From UBA6163 sp031411655 (GTDB lineage: Bacteria; Planctomycetota; Planctomycetia; Pirellulales; Pirellulaceae), in assembly GCA_031411655.1 (NCBI GenBank), contig JANOBM010000192.1:62001-126000 (forward strand): a stretch of 64,000 bases of DNA, read 5' to 3'. Below are positions 9,503-18,066 of this stretch, one piece after another. Both the position numbers and the translations under genes were made by a program. Position 1 is the stretch's first letter. Every line of letters starts with the position of its first letter. A model generated the notes under the pieces. That model did not search any database and was not told the DNA's origin. It saw only the letters and a program-made list of their open reading frames with translations.

Positions 9503-10567
9503 ATGTCTTTGGAATCGCCGTCGAAGTCACGCCACGCCCGATGCGTGATACTCGTTTTCGCCGCGTTGGCTACGCCCCTCGCCTATTCAGCGGATCCTTA
9601 CGTGGAACGCCCTGGTATTGAAGGTAACGGCAACCACGTGATCGGACCGGACTACAAGCTGGATCCTGATCTCACCGATCGTGGAAACCCAAAAGGGAAG
9701 CAATTCGAATTCACAATGCCGCTGGCGGAAAGCCAGTTGTTTCGGGGCGACGATGCGACTTTGTCACCCGATAAGCCGGTTCGCAAAGAGCGCAAGGTTT
9801 TTGTCTATGTTCCTGCGGCTTACAAAGACGGCTCCCCTGCTCCGATACTAGTAATGCACGATGGTCCCAGCAACCTGAACCTTGTCCGCAACGCTTTGGA
9901 TAACTTGACGATTTCGAAAGATTCCAATCGCCGATTGCCGGGATTCATCGCAATCGCGGTGGAGAACGGAGGAAATGATAGTAAGGGCAGCGAGCGAGGC
10001 CTTGAATACGACACGATGTCAGATCGGTTTGCGAGATTCATCAACGACGAAGTCCTTCCCGCAGTGCTGGCCAACGCAGAGATAAAGAGCGCCTACCCGA
10101 AGATTAAGTTTACGAGTAACCCTTGGGGTAAGGCTGCAATGGGATGTAGTTCCGGTGGGGCCGCTGCTCTCACGATGGGTTGGTTTCGTCCGGATTATTT
10201 TCGTCGCTTGATCACTTACTCCGGGACGTTCGTTGACCAACAGGATGATGATGCGCCTGAAGAATCAAAGTATCCTCTCGGTGCCTGGGAATACCATTCA
10301 GGGATGAAATTGATTGAGAACAGCGATAAGAAACCGCTTCGGATCTTCACCCACGTTTCGGAGAACGACAACGGAGTAAATACGCCGGAAAGCGACTATC
10401 ACAATTGGGTGATGGCGAATGAGCGTACTGCCGCAGCACTGAAGGCAAAAGGCTATGACTATCGCTATTTGTTCAGCCGTGCTACCCAGCACTGCGACCG
10501 CAAGGTTTTTGAAGCGACTTTGGCAGACACGTTGGTATGGATGTGGCGAGGTTATCGGCCCGAGTGA
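9503..10567 (+). CDS. Secreted alpha/beta-hydrolase, Fes/CE1-like esterase
   Basis: 354-residue serine hydrolase with a signal peptide ending near residue 30 (LATPLAYSADPY). It has a short beta-sandwich-like N-terminal part, the strand SPAPILVMHDGP, the nucleophile elbow GCSSGG with Ser216, and a late His in ATQHCDRKVF. The arrangement matches enterochelin-esterase-like and carbohydrate esterase family 1 proteins annotated as putative esterases. Sitting 169 bases before a GH39 glycosidase on the same strand, it may remove acyl or feruloyl groups from a hemicellulose-type polymer, but an iron-siderophore esterase role cannot be excluded; no siderophore genes are nearby. Confidence 0.8.
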   Translation: MSLESPSKSRHARCVILVFAALATPLAYSADPYVERPGIEGNGNHVIGPDYKLDPDLTDRGNPKGKQFEFTMPLAESQLFRGDDATLSPDKPVRKERKVFVYVPAAYKDGSPAPILVMHDGPSNLNLVRNALDNLTISKDSNRRLPGFIAIAVENGGNDSKGSERGLEYDTMSDRFARFINDEVLPAVLANAEIKSAYPKIKFTSNPWGKAAMGCSSGGAAALTMGWFRPDYFRRLITYSGTFVDQQDDDAPEESKYPLGAWEYHSGMKLIENSDKKPLRIFTHVSENDNGVNTPESDYHNWVMANERTAAALKAKGYDYRYLFSRATQHCDRKVFEATLADTLVWMWRGYRPE

Positions 10568-10585
10568 TGGAATAGCTTACTGCGC

Positions 10586-10629
10586 CTTCCATAAAGAAAC
10601 GCAAGGCCGTCGTCCTTGTCGGATGGAAG
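10586..10629. repeat. Nested stem-loop between esterase and GH39 genes
   Basis: An outer inverted repeat (CTTCCAT at 10586-10592, ATGGAAG at 10623-10629) encloses an inner one (CAAGG at 10602-10606, CCTTG at 10614-10618). It follows the esterase stop by 18 bases. No run of T follows on either strand, so it is not a typical intrinsic terminator; it may slow decay of the upstream message. Confidence 0.35.
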
Positions 10630-10736
10630 AGTAGCGATTGTACGCCACTCAACTCCATCAATCTGTCCATTGTCTTTTATTGAACTGACTCAACAGTCTC
10701 GAATCATCGAGCCAACCTCCATTCGTCGAGCCCGAA

Positions 10737-12431
10737 ATGACTAGATTGTTTGCCCGCTTTCTCGTACTCATAGTGATCTTGCATTGCGTTAGGGACATTG
10801 CCTCGGCGCAGGAATCAGAGGTTAATCCGGTCTTTTCCGTTGCTATTACGGTTGACGCGTCCCGTCTGAACGGGGAGCACAAACCGATCTATCGATTCTT
10901 TGGCGCGGATGAACCCAATTACGCCTACATGAAGAATGGCAAAAAGCTACTGGGTGAACTCGGGCGGCTCGGTAAGGCACAAGTGTTTTTTCGAGCCCAC
11001 CATTTATTGACCAGCGGCGATGGCGCCTTTGCATTGAAATTTGGTTCCACTAGTGCCTACAAAGAAGACGCAGCGGGCAATGCGGTTTACGATTGGACAA
11101 TCAACGACAAAATCTTTGATACCTATCTCGAATGCGGCATTAAACCTTACGTGCAAATCGGCTTTATGCCTGAATCGCTTTCGACGCACCCGGAGGACTA
11201 TCCTCACCATCCGTCTGTAAATCAGATGGTCAAAGTTGATGCGGGCCAGGCCTATCCACCGAAGGATTACGATAAGTGGCGGGAGCTTTGTTATCAGTGG
11301 ACCAAGCACTGTGTGGACAGGTACGGAGTCGCGGAGGTTGAGCAATGGTATTGGGAGGTGTGGAACGAGCCGAACATTTTCTATTGGGTCGGGTCACGCG
11401 ACGAGTTCTTCAAGCTCCATGACTATGCAGTGGACGGTGTTCGTCGAGCCTTGCCAAATGCGAAGGTAGGCGGTCCTGAAACAGCTGACGGACCCGGCGG
11501 TGAATTCCTTCGCAAGTTTCTTGAGCACTGCGCGCGGGGAAAAAACTATGCGACGGGAAAAATCGGAACGCCACTGGACTTTATTGCATTTCATGCAAAA
11601 GGTTCTCCGAAATTCATGGATGGTCATGTTCGTATGAACATGGCCCATCAACTAACAAACATTGACGATGCGTTTGAAGTAATCGCCTCCTTTCCAGAAT
11701 TCAAACAAACTCCCATCGTTATCGGCGAGTCTGATCCGGAGGGGTGCGCTGCATGCCGAAGACCCGAAGATGCTTATCGCAATGGGACAATGTATTCGAG
11801 TTACACCGCAGCGAGCTTTCCTCGTGTCATCGAATTGGCTGATAAACACGGGGTGAATCTTGAGGGTGCATTGACCTGGGCATTTACGTTTGAAGGCCAA
11901 CCACCGTTCGCTGGCTTTCGTCAGCTTGCGAGCGATGGCATCGATCATCCTGTGCTAAATATCTTTCGTATGTTTGGAAAGATGGGAGGCCAACGAATAG
12001 GCGTAACCAGTAGTTCGGGGTTCAATGCAGAGCGCATCCGCAAGGAGAATGTTATCGATGTACCCGATGTTTCGGCTCAAGCGAGTCTCGAGAAGAACAA
12101 ACTTGCTGTGCTAGTCTGGCACTACCACGATGACGATCTGCCTGGGAAATCGGCTTCCGTTTCACTCGCGATCGAGGGTTTACCGATCGCCGACGGCGGC
12201 GCGACGCTCACGCACTACCGCGTGGATGCGGAACATAGCAATGCCTACGAAGTTTGGAAGCAGATTGGTTCGCCAGTAACGATTCCTCGGGACCAAGTCG
12301 AACGACTTGAGAAAGCAGGAAAGCTCGGTGAACTCCATGCTCCTTTACTCGTCGACGTCAGGCAAGGTACGACGAAGGTGCAAATGACACTACCTCGACA
12401 AGCGGTCTCGTTGCTTGTGCTGAGCTGGTAG
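10737..12431 (+). CDS. Glycoside hydrolase family 39 (beta-xylosidase-like)
   Basis: 564 residues with a signal peptide (cleavage near ASAQES, residue 25). The (beta/alpha)8 barrel of GH39 is recognisable: the acid/base Glu211 in WYWEVWNEPNIFYW and the nucleophile Glu331 in PIVIGESDPEGCAAC. DFIAFHAKGSPKF between them is another family signature, and residues ~440-564 look like the C-terminal beta-sandwich. Known GH39 enzymes are beta-xylosidases and alpha-iduronidases, with some acting on marine glycans; the exact sugar cannot be told. With the upstream esterase it forms a likely two-gene unit for breaking down an external polysaccharide, consistent with the planctomycete lifestyle on algal or plant matter. 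Confidence 0.85.
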   Translation: MTRLFARFLVLIVILHCVRDIASAQESEVNPVFSVAITVDASRLNGEHKPIYRFFGADEPNYAYMKNGKKLLGELGRLGKAQVFFRAHHLLTSGDGAFALKFGSTSAYKEDAAGNAVYDWTINDKIFDTYLECGIKPYVQIGFMPESLSTHPEDYPHHPSVNQMVKVDAGQAYPPKDYDKWRELCYQWTKHCVDRYGVAEVEQWYWEVWNEPNIFYWVGSRDEFFKLHDYAVDGVRRALPNAKVGGPETADGPGGEFLRKFLEHCARGKNYATGKIGTPLDFIAFHAKGSPKFMDGHVRMNMAHQLTNIDDAFEVIASFPEFKQTPIVIGESDPEGCAACRRPEDAYRNGTMYSSYTAASFPRVIELADKHGVNLEGALTWAFTFEGQPPFAGFRQLASDGIDHPVLNIFRMFGKMGGQRIGVTSSSGFNAERIRKENVIDVPDVSAQASLEKNKLAVLVWHYHDDDLPGKSASVSLAIEGLPIADGGATLTHYRVDAEHSNAYEVWKQIGSPVTIPRDQVERLEKAGKLGELHAPLLVDVRQGTTKVQMTLPRQAVSLLVLSW

Positions 12432-12778
12432 GCAGTCTTGTTGTAGGGTTGCGGGCTTGATGGCATTAAGCTCATTGTCGGTCCAATCCATTCAATCCGG
12501 ATAACCCGGCCGCTGCTATGCCCTGCATCGTGCATAGAGCCCTGTATCGTGCATGGAGCCATAGATCGTGTATGGAGAGCGGGCGTTCATGAAATGATCG
12601 CCAGCCAGTGGATCAAACGCTGTAGCGGTCGTGGTCTAGGAAAACTCGCTCGGCGGCTATTTCGTGCCGAAAAGTCGCGATTAATGATATTTTCTCGGAG
12701 AACTTTCGGCCTAATCGCCTTTCATAATCTACCGTTCCTGGTCGGATTGGGATTGTTTTTGAAGCGACTGGGTATTTT
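12432..12778. other. Non-coding gap with tandem repeats
   Basis: About 350 bases between the GH39 gene and the signalling operon. I see no gene in it. The only structure is a triple 19-base tandem repeat at 12521-12577. The promoter for the signalling operon should lie in the final 150 bases, which are AT-richer. Confidence 0.5.
12521..12577. repeat. Three tandem copies of a 19-base unit
   Basis: Copies at 12521-12539, 12540-12558 and 12559-12577. The first two read CCCTGYATCGTGCATRGAG and differ at two bases; the third is CCATAGATCGTGTATGGAG. It lies in a gap without genes. The copies differ mostly by transitions, as expected from an older duplication. Confidence 0.8.
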
Positions 12779-13474
12779 ATGTTTGAATCCACGGCATCGG
12801 AAGCGAGTAATAAGGTCAACGGAAGCGAGCCGACTCTCGTTCTCGGCTGGCAGCGCAACCATTTGTTCCTTGCGGTCCTTTGTTTATTTTGGTGCGCTTC
12901 GGTGAGTTTTGGTTGGCTGCTGATATCGAATTACTCGTATCGAAACGGGGAGCTCACGCAGCCACCGACTCAATGGCCGCTCGATTCGTCGCTTCGATTT
13001 TCCACTCAGCGGTCTCGCCTTGTGGTATTCGCTCACCCTCGCTGTCCCTGCACCAATGCGACATTGTCGGAGCTTGAACGGTTGCTTGCTCGCGACTTTG
13101 AAAAGCTAGAAACCATCGTTGTGTTCGAGAAGCCTGCAATCGCGCCTGAGGGATGGGAAAGAACCAAACTCTATCAGACGGCAGGAGCGATCGAAGGCGT
13201 GACGACGTTCATCGACATGGGTGGCGCTGAAGCGAAGCGATTTCATGCCAACACATCGGGAGTGGCGCTATTATACGACCCACTCGGTCGGCTGGTTTTT
13301 CATGGTGGCCTTACATCGGCCCGTGGTCACGAAGGCGAGAATCAGGGGCTCGCATCATTGCGAGACTATCTCCAGGGTGTAGAGCCACGTATCGAAAGAT
13401 CCTGTGTTTACGGATGCCCACTGCAATCGCCTGATGCCGATTCTTCGAAGGAGACTGCTTATGTCGCCAACTGA
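12779..13474 (+). CDS. RedB-like membrane-anchored thioredoxin-fold protein
   Basis: 231 residues with one membrane helix near the N-terminus (LFLAVLCLFWCASVSFGWLL, about residues 29-48) and a periplasmic thioredoxin-like domain. The redox site is unusual: HPRCPCTNATLSELERL gives Cys-Pro-Cys rather than CxxC. This matches proteins annotated RedB in myxobacteria and planctomycetes, whose function is not established. The C-terminal tail adds another Cys pair (CVYGC). It overlaps the kinase gene by 14 bases, which suggests coupled translation and a role in redox sensing for that kinase. That link is inference; a disulfide reductase of envelope proteins is the alternative. Confidence 0.7.
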   Translation: MFESTASEASNKVNGSEPTLVLGWQRNHLFLAVLCLFWCASVSFGWLLISNYSYRNGELTQPPTQWPLDSSLRFSTQRSRLVVFAHPRCPCTNATLSELERLLARDFEKLETIVVFEKPAIAPEGWERTKLYQTAGAIEGVTTFIDMGGAEAKRFHANTSGVALLYDPLGRLVFHGGLTSARGHEGENQGLASLRDYLQGVEPRIERSCVYGCPLQSPDADSSKETAYVAN

Positions 13475-14951
13475 TACCACGACTGCCGAAGTTGAAATGT
13501 CGGCGATGTTGAGCCCGAAGGTGGATCGTCGCGCCAAGCAACTACTTGAGCAACGACGGTTGACTGTCTATCAGTGGACTGATCGCGTTCTGGCGTGGTT
13601 GATGGCGATCCAGTGGTTAGCGGCGGTTGCCGCCGCCTATTGGATCTCGCCGCAAGCTTGGGCCGGGACGACAAGTCAGACGCATCCCCATGTCTGGGCG
13701 GCGATCCTGTTAGGTGGCGCGATTAGCAGTTTCCCAATCTTGTTGGCGGTTTTTAAGCCAGGGTCTGTCATTAGTCGTCACGTGATAGCCTCGGGCCAAA
13801 TGCTCATGTCGGCTTTATTGATTCACCTGAGTGGTGGGCGAATCGAAACCCACTTCCATGTGTTTGGATCGCTTGCGATTTTGGCTTTTTACCGTGATGC
13901 GAAAGTGCTGATGACGGCATCGACGGTCGTCGCTTTAGATCACTTGTTACGAGGTTTTTATTGGCCAGAATCGGCATTCGGTATCCTTGAAGCTGGCTCA
14001 TGGCGATGGATGGAACATTCCGCTTGGGTTGTGTTTGAAGTCACGTTCCTGTTGTTTGCTTGTCGCCAAAATCAAAATGAAATGCGACAGGACTCGTATC
14101 AGCGGGCATTGCTGGAAAGCACAAACGAACGAATTGAAAGCGAAGTGATCCGGCGCACTTTGGAGATTGAACAGGGACGACAGCAGTTGGAGCAGAGTCT
14201 TCTGGAGCTAGAACGAAAAAATCGCGAACTCGACGAATTCACTTACGTCGCAAGTCATGATCTCCAGGAACCGATTCGTAAACTTGTTTCCTTCAGTAAG
14301 CTCTTAAAACAAGACATCGGAACGACGCTGAACGAAAACGCGGAGAAGGATCTTAATTTTATCGTTGATGCCGCACAGCGAATGCGTAGCCTCATCCATG
14401 ACCTGCTTGCGCTTTCACGCGCTGGCAGATCTGCCATGAAGCACGATCCCGTCGCGTTAGAAGATTGCGTTGAAATGGCCACTGAAGCATTGAGTATGCG
14501 GATCCGTGAGACAGGCGCGACGATCCAGTGCGACCCTCTGCCTATGGTGGTGGGCGATAGCACACTGCTTACCCAACTGTATCAGAATCTGATCGGAAAT
14601 GCTTTGAAATTCATTAGCACCGACCGAACGCCTCAGATTCGGCTGACTGCCAAGCGCAAGGACCAGATGTGGGAATTGGCGGTGATCGATAATGGGATCG
14701 GCATCAAGTCAGAGTATTCGGTACGAATCTTCTCTCCATTTCAACGCCTTCACAATCGCGCTGAGTATGAAGGAACGGGTATCGGATTAGCAATTTGTAG
14801 GAAGAGCGTCGAACGCCATGACGGCGAGATTTGGGTCGAATCCGTCTATGGGGAAGGTTCGCAGTTCTTATTCACAATTCCAGTTTCATTGGAGGTAGAA
14901 AAGTGTCATACGGAACAAACCGAATGCGCAAAAACGTTGTCATACTGCTAG
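13461..14951 (+). CDS. Membrane sensor histidine kinase
   Basis: 496 residues. AAGGAG seven bases before the ATG supports this start, inside the end of the RedB-like gene. Roughly residues 35-205 hold several membrane helices with conserved-looking histidines (His122, His131, His133, His161) in HLSGGRIETHFHVFG and ALDHLLRGFYWP. A coiled coil of about 50 residues follows, then the dimerisation domain with phospho-acceptor His266 in YVASHDLQEPIRKLV, the bacteriophytochrome-type H-box. The ATPase domain shows the N-box LIGNALKF, the G1 box DNGIGI and the G2 box GTGIGLAICRK, so it should be active. Its partner is almost certainly the response regulator overlapping its 3' end. The signal may be redox, haem or metal related. 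Confidence 0.88.
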   Translation: MSPTDTTTAEVEMSAMLSPKVDRRAKQLLEQRRLTVYQWTDRVLAWLMAIQWLAAVAAAYWISPQAWAGTTSQTHPHVWAAILLGGAISSFPILLAVFKPGSVISRHVIASGQMLMSALLIHLSGGRIETHFHVFGSLAILAFYRDAKVLMTASTVVALDHLLRGFYWPESAFGILEAGSWRWMEHSAWVVFEVTFLLFACRQNQNEMRQDSYQRALLESTNERIESEVIRRTLEIEQGRQQLEQSLLELERKNRELDEFTYVASHDLQEPIRKLVSFSKLLKQDIGTTLNENAEKDLNFIVDAAQRMRSLIHDLLALSRAGRSAMKHDPVALEDCVEMATEALSMRIRETGATIQCDPLPMVVGDSTLLTQLYQNLIGNALKFISTDRTPQIRLTAKRKDQMWELAVIDNGIGIKSEYSVRIFSPFQRLHNRAEYEGTGIGLAICRKSVERHDGEIWVESVYGEGSQFLFTIPVSLEVEKCHTEQTECAKTLSYC

Positions 14952-15376
14952 CCGAGGACGACCCTGGCGATCAGGAATTGACTCGCCGAGCTTTAACCCA
15001 GGACGTCTTTCAAGTCGACTTGCGGATTGTCGAGGACGGTGAGGAAGCATTGGACTACTTGCTCCGGCGGGGCGTTTATGCGGATCCAAATTCATCGCCG
15101 CAACCCGACTTGATGCTGCTTGACCTGAACATGCCTCGTGTCAATGGGCGAGAAGTCTTGTGCGAGATGAAGAAACACGAGGCATTAATCCGCGTTCCTG
15201 TTGTCATCCTTACAACTTCTGAACAAGAGTCCGATATCGTCCGCAGCTATGACCTAGGGTGCAGTTCCTACATACAAAAGCCGGTTGATATGGATCAATT
15301 CACGGAAGCGGTCAGGCAACTGGGTGCCTATTGGTTTCATGTCGTTACACTTCCTTCGTGTGTGGGAAGCCGGTAG
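14903..15376 (+). CDS. Single-domain response regulator (RcpA-type)
   Basis: 157 residues consisting only of a receiver domain. Visible are the acidic pair in LLAEDDPGDQELTRRAL, the phospho-acceptor Asp in LMLLDLNMPRVNGREV, the switch Thr in VVILTTSEQESD and the Lys in YIQKPVD. The DDPGDQ start and length resemble regulators paired with phytochrome-type kinases. I chose the GTG at 14903 because GGAGGT lies six bases upstream; an ATG at 14924 is the alternative. It overlaps the kinase gene by 49 bases. With no output domain it probably shuttles phosphate or blocks a partner, perhaps the diguanylate cyclase encoded next. Confidence 0.9.
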   Translation: MSYGTNRMRKNVVILLAEDDPGDQELTRRALTQDVFQVDLRIVEDGEEALDYLLRRGVYADPNSSPQPDLMLLDLNMPRVNGREVLCEMKKHEALIRVPVVILTTSEQESDIVRSYDLGCSSYIQKPVDMDQFTEAVRQLGAYWFHVVTLPSCVGSR

Positions 15377-15378
15377 CC

Positions 15379-16842
15379 ATGTTTACGTCTACAACGCCTA
15401 CACTCGATTCACCACTGCTCGCGAGCCCGCGAAAAGACCAGTCGCAATGCTCACCCCAAGACTCGGTGATGGGTATCGATACGATGCGACCATTGCTTTC
15501 GCGTTTGTTGATCGTGGAGGATGACGAAGGTGATTCGTTACTGGTCCTACGCGCTTTGAAGTCGTATTGTGGCAGCTTCGAAATTTCGATATCGCCGACG
15601 CTGAGTGATGCATTGGAATTAATGTCGCAACAGGCTTTCGACCTCATCCTTCTTGATCTCTCACTGCCTGATAATTTTGGCCTTCAGGGATTGAGCCGGA
15701 TTCGAGAGCAATCGCAACAGACACCGATAGTTGTACTCACTGGTTTGGATGACCACTGCTTGGCGCTACAGGCGATTGAATTAGGAGCCCAAGACTATCT
15801 GGTGAAGGGCGAATGGTCGCAGGAAAGTCTGGGTCGGACAATTCGTTACGCTGTTCAACGGCAGCAGGTGATTGCTGAAAATCAACGGCTCCTGGAGGAG
15901 ATCCAACGACAGGCACGTTACGATTCTCTTACAAGCGTTCTCAATCGCCAATCGTTTGAAGCGGAGTTCGAACGTGAATGGGCGAGATCGACTCGGCTAG
16001 GGACGCCGTTGTCGTGTGCCATGATCGACGTGGATTATTTTAAAAAGGTGAACGACATGTACGGCCACGCCGCTGGCGACGACGTCCTGAGAGTGGTGAG
16101 CAAGCAGATTCAGCAAATGAGCCGAGCGACCGATTTTGTAGGTCGCTACGGTGGCGAAGAGTTTTGTGTGGTATTGCCAGATACGGACGAGATGGGTGCG
16201 GTCATGTGGGCTGAGCGGCTTCGCGGGACGATCGAGGCATTTCAATTCTCATCCAACGGCAATCCACTCAGCGTCACTGTCAGTCTTGGCGTGGCCCAAC
16301 GCCACTTGGACTCTCTGGCACCGCACGTCGTTCTGGAAATGGCGGACGGCGCACTGCTGAAAGCAAAGCGGATAGGGAGGAACCGCGTCGTTAGTCACGG
16401 CCAAATCGAGGACAACCGAGGGCTGCCCAATGCCTTCTTCTCGGATCGCTGCTTGGGAGCCCGCGTGGAAGATGTGATGACGCCATGCACCGGGGCAGTT
16501 TCGATGAACGGCGTGCTTTCCGATGTATCGCATTTCATCATCGAGACCGGTTTCAATGCGGCGCCAATCGTCAATGAAGATGGTGAGATTATGGGCATAA
16601 TTACCGATGACGATTTGCTTCGTGAGGTGCAATCTCCTCGAGGTTGGAACGCACCGGTCGTTGACGTCATGAATAAGCGTGCGGAATGTTTGTCGGTGGG
16701 TGCGTTGACCCGCGATGTGCTAGATTTGCTACAGAGAAATGCAACTCGCCACGTTTTTTTTCTGGAAAACAAACGAGTGGTTGGCAGTATCGATTGTGTT
16801 GGCTTAGTGCGGTTCTTTCGCGAACGAGCTCTCACTGTTTGA
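15379..16842 (+). CDS. REC-GGDEF-CBS-CBS diguanylate cyclase
   Basis: 487 residues. A receiver domain (residues ~40-165) has the acidic pair in LLIVEDDEGDS and phospho-acceptor Asp93 in LILLDLSLPDNFG. A short coiled linker leads to a GGDEF domain with an intact GGEEF active site (258-262) and an RxxD inhibitory site (249-252) five residues before it, so it should make c-di-GMP and be product-inhibited. The C-terminus is a pair of CBS domains (about 363-416 and 426-481; VEDVMTPCTGAV and VVDVMNKRAECL), which may tie output to adenine nucleotides. The start ATG is two bases after the regulator stop. CBS after GGDEF is an uncommon order. Confidence 0.9.
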   Translation: MFTSTTPTLDSPLLASPRKDQSQCSPQDSVMGIDTMRPLLSRLLIVEDDEGDSLLVLRALKSYCGSFEISISPTLSDALELMSQQAFDLILLDLSLPDNFGLQGLSRIREQSQQTPIVVLTGLDDHCLALQAIELGAQDYLVKGEWSQESLGRTIRYAVQRQQVIAENQRLLEEIQRQARYDSLTSVLNRQSFEAEFEREWARSTRLGTPLSCAMIDVDYFKKVNDMYGHAAGDDVLRVVSKQIQQMSRATDFVGRYGGEEFCVVLPDTDEMGAVMWAERLRGTIEAFQFSSNGNPLSVTVSLGVAQRHLDSLAPHVVLEMADGALLKAKRIGRNRVVSHGQIEDNRGLPNAFFSDRCLGARVEDVMTPCTGAVSMNGVLSDVSHFIIETGFNAAPIVNEDGEIMGIITDDDLLREVQSPRGWNAPVVDVMNKRAECLSVGALTRDVLDLLQRNATRHVFFLENKRVVGSIDCVGLVRFFRERALTV

Positions 16843-17168
16843 GGCCAATGGCCCCATGGATTTACCGTGCGGTTGTGGTTTTCCCATGGCTACGATCTGC
16901 GGCCATTTGTTGGATCGGTCGGTATCGCTGATTTCTATTCGTTTAGCATTCGGTCGTGCCTTGTGCTTGTGGCGGCCCATTTGACACGATGTCACCGCGT
17001 TAGGCCTCGTTTCGTTGAGAGGAACTCAGGTTAGAATCGCTTGAAGGGAACGATTGCGAGCGGTCTCCTGCGGGCAGTGGCCATCCCAGAGGGGCATCGT
17101 CGATTGATTAGTCGTTCGCTGGCTTTCACTTCGTCGGTTTCGTCGACATTGAATTTCTGGAGAAGCGA
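16843..17168. other. Non-coding gap before the DUF502 gene
   Basis: About 325 bases with no credible gene. The short near-palindrome GGCCAATGGCC directly after the diguanylate cyclase stop (16843-16853) is too short to be a terminator. The downstream gene's promoter should be within it; I see no clear -10/-35 pair. Confidence 0.4.
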
Positions 17169-17777
17169 ATGAAAGAGCGTATGACGCGATCGGTGGGTGT
17201 GGTCAAGACAACGGCGATCGGCGGAGTCTTTTTCTTGCTACCGTTGGTGGTTGTAGGCGCACTTATCGGACAACTGGTTCAGATTGTTTGGGTGGTTGCC
17301 GAATCGGTGCATCAATATCTCCCTGTTAAAACGCTGGCCGGCTACAGCTTGCTACTTGCCGGGTCGATCGTGCTGATCCTTGCTGCCTGCTTTTTCGCAG
17401 GGATCGTCGCCCGAAGATCGCTTGGAAGGCGTTTTACGGAATCGATCGAGAAATATTTGTTGATGCTCTTCCCGCGATATGCCATCTTCAAAGAACAGCT
17501 GACAGGCAATATTGGTGGCGAGGTTTTACACAATCAGCTCAAGCCGGTGATGGTGCATTTGCCTGAAGGAAGGCGATTGGGAATGGAAGTGGAACGCGAC
17601 AACGACGGTGGAATCGAGTCGGTGACCGTTTATATGCCTGGTTCTCCGGATCCCTGGTCGGGGGTTGTCCTGGTCGTCGACGCGGCGCGGGTGACGACCC
17701 TTTCGGTCCCGTTCTCCGAAGCGATGGCAACCGTCGAGCAACTCGGTCGCGGGTCACTACGGTTGCTGAAACGCTGA
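17169..17777 (+). CDS. DUF502 family membrane protein
   Basis: 202 residues. The N-terminal membrane helix (TTAIGGVFFLLPLVVVGALI) and a second one (about residues 57-78) are followed by a soluble domain holding FPRYAIFKEQ, a proline-containing VMVHLPEGRRLGMEVE strand and VTVYMPGSPDPWSGVVLVV, the last being the hallmark of DUF502 (YqhA-unrelated, broadly conserved in bacteria and plants, where COV proteins belong). In plants these proteins affect membrane trafficking; in bacteria the function is unknown. The gene appears to be transcribed alone. Confidence 0.82.
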   Translation: MKERMTRSVGVVKTTAIGGVFFLLPLVVVGALIGQLVQIVWVVAESVHQYLPVKTLAGYSLLLAGSIVLILAACFFAGIVARRSLGRRFTESIEKYLLMLFPRYAIFKEQLTGNIGGEVLHNQLKPVMVHLPEGRRLGMEVERDNDGGIESVTVYMPGSPDPWSGVVLVVDAARVTTLSVPFSEAMATVEQLGRGSLRLLKR

Positions 17778-18066
17778 TCACTCGACCATACTTTCCGTAA
17801 GTTTGTTATTTACCGGCGCGAACCGCAGGGTGAAAACCGACGTAGTCCTATGACTTTATCGTACTCCGCTAGTGAACCGGTCGGACTGAAAGCGACGGAA
17901 GTTGAGCTCGCTAAAAGGCTGCACAAGAAGAGGCGATATAAGGCCGCACCAAACGCATTTTGGCGAATTTGGCAACATAAGGTCAGAAAACCTGAGTCGA
18001 CCAGCGCACCCGCCGAAGATCCCTATTCCTTTCTTTCCTATTTCCTTTTTCCTTTCCGAGCATTTG

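Noticed and set aside
17790..17850. Possible c-di-GMP riboswitch before the DUF4190-like gene
   Set aside because: The bases do not match the GEMM consensus and the distance to the gene is large.
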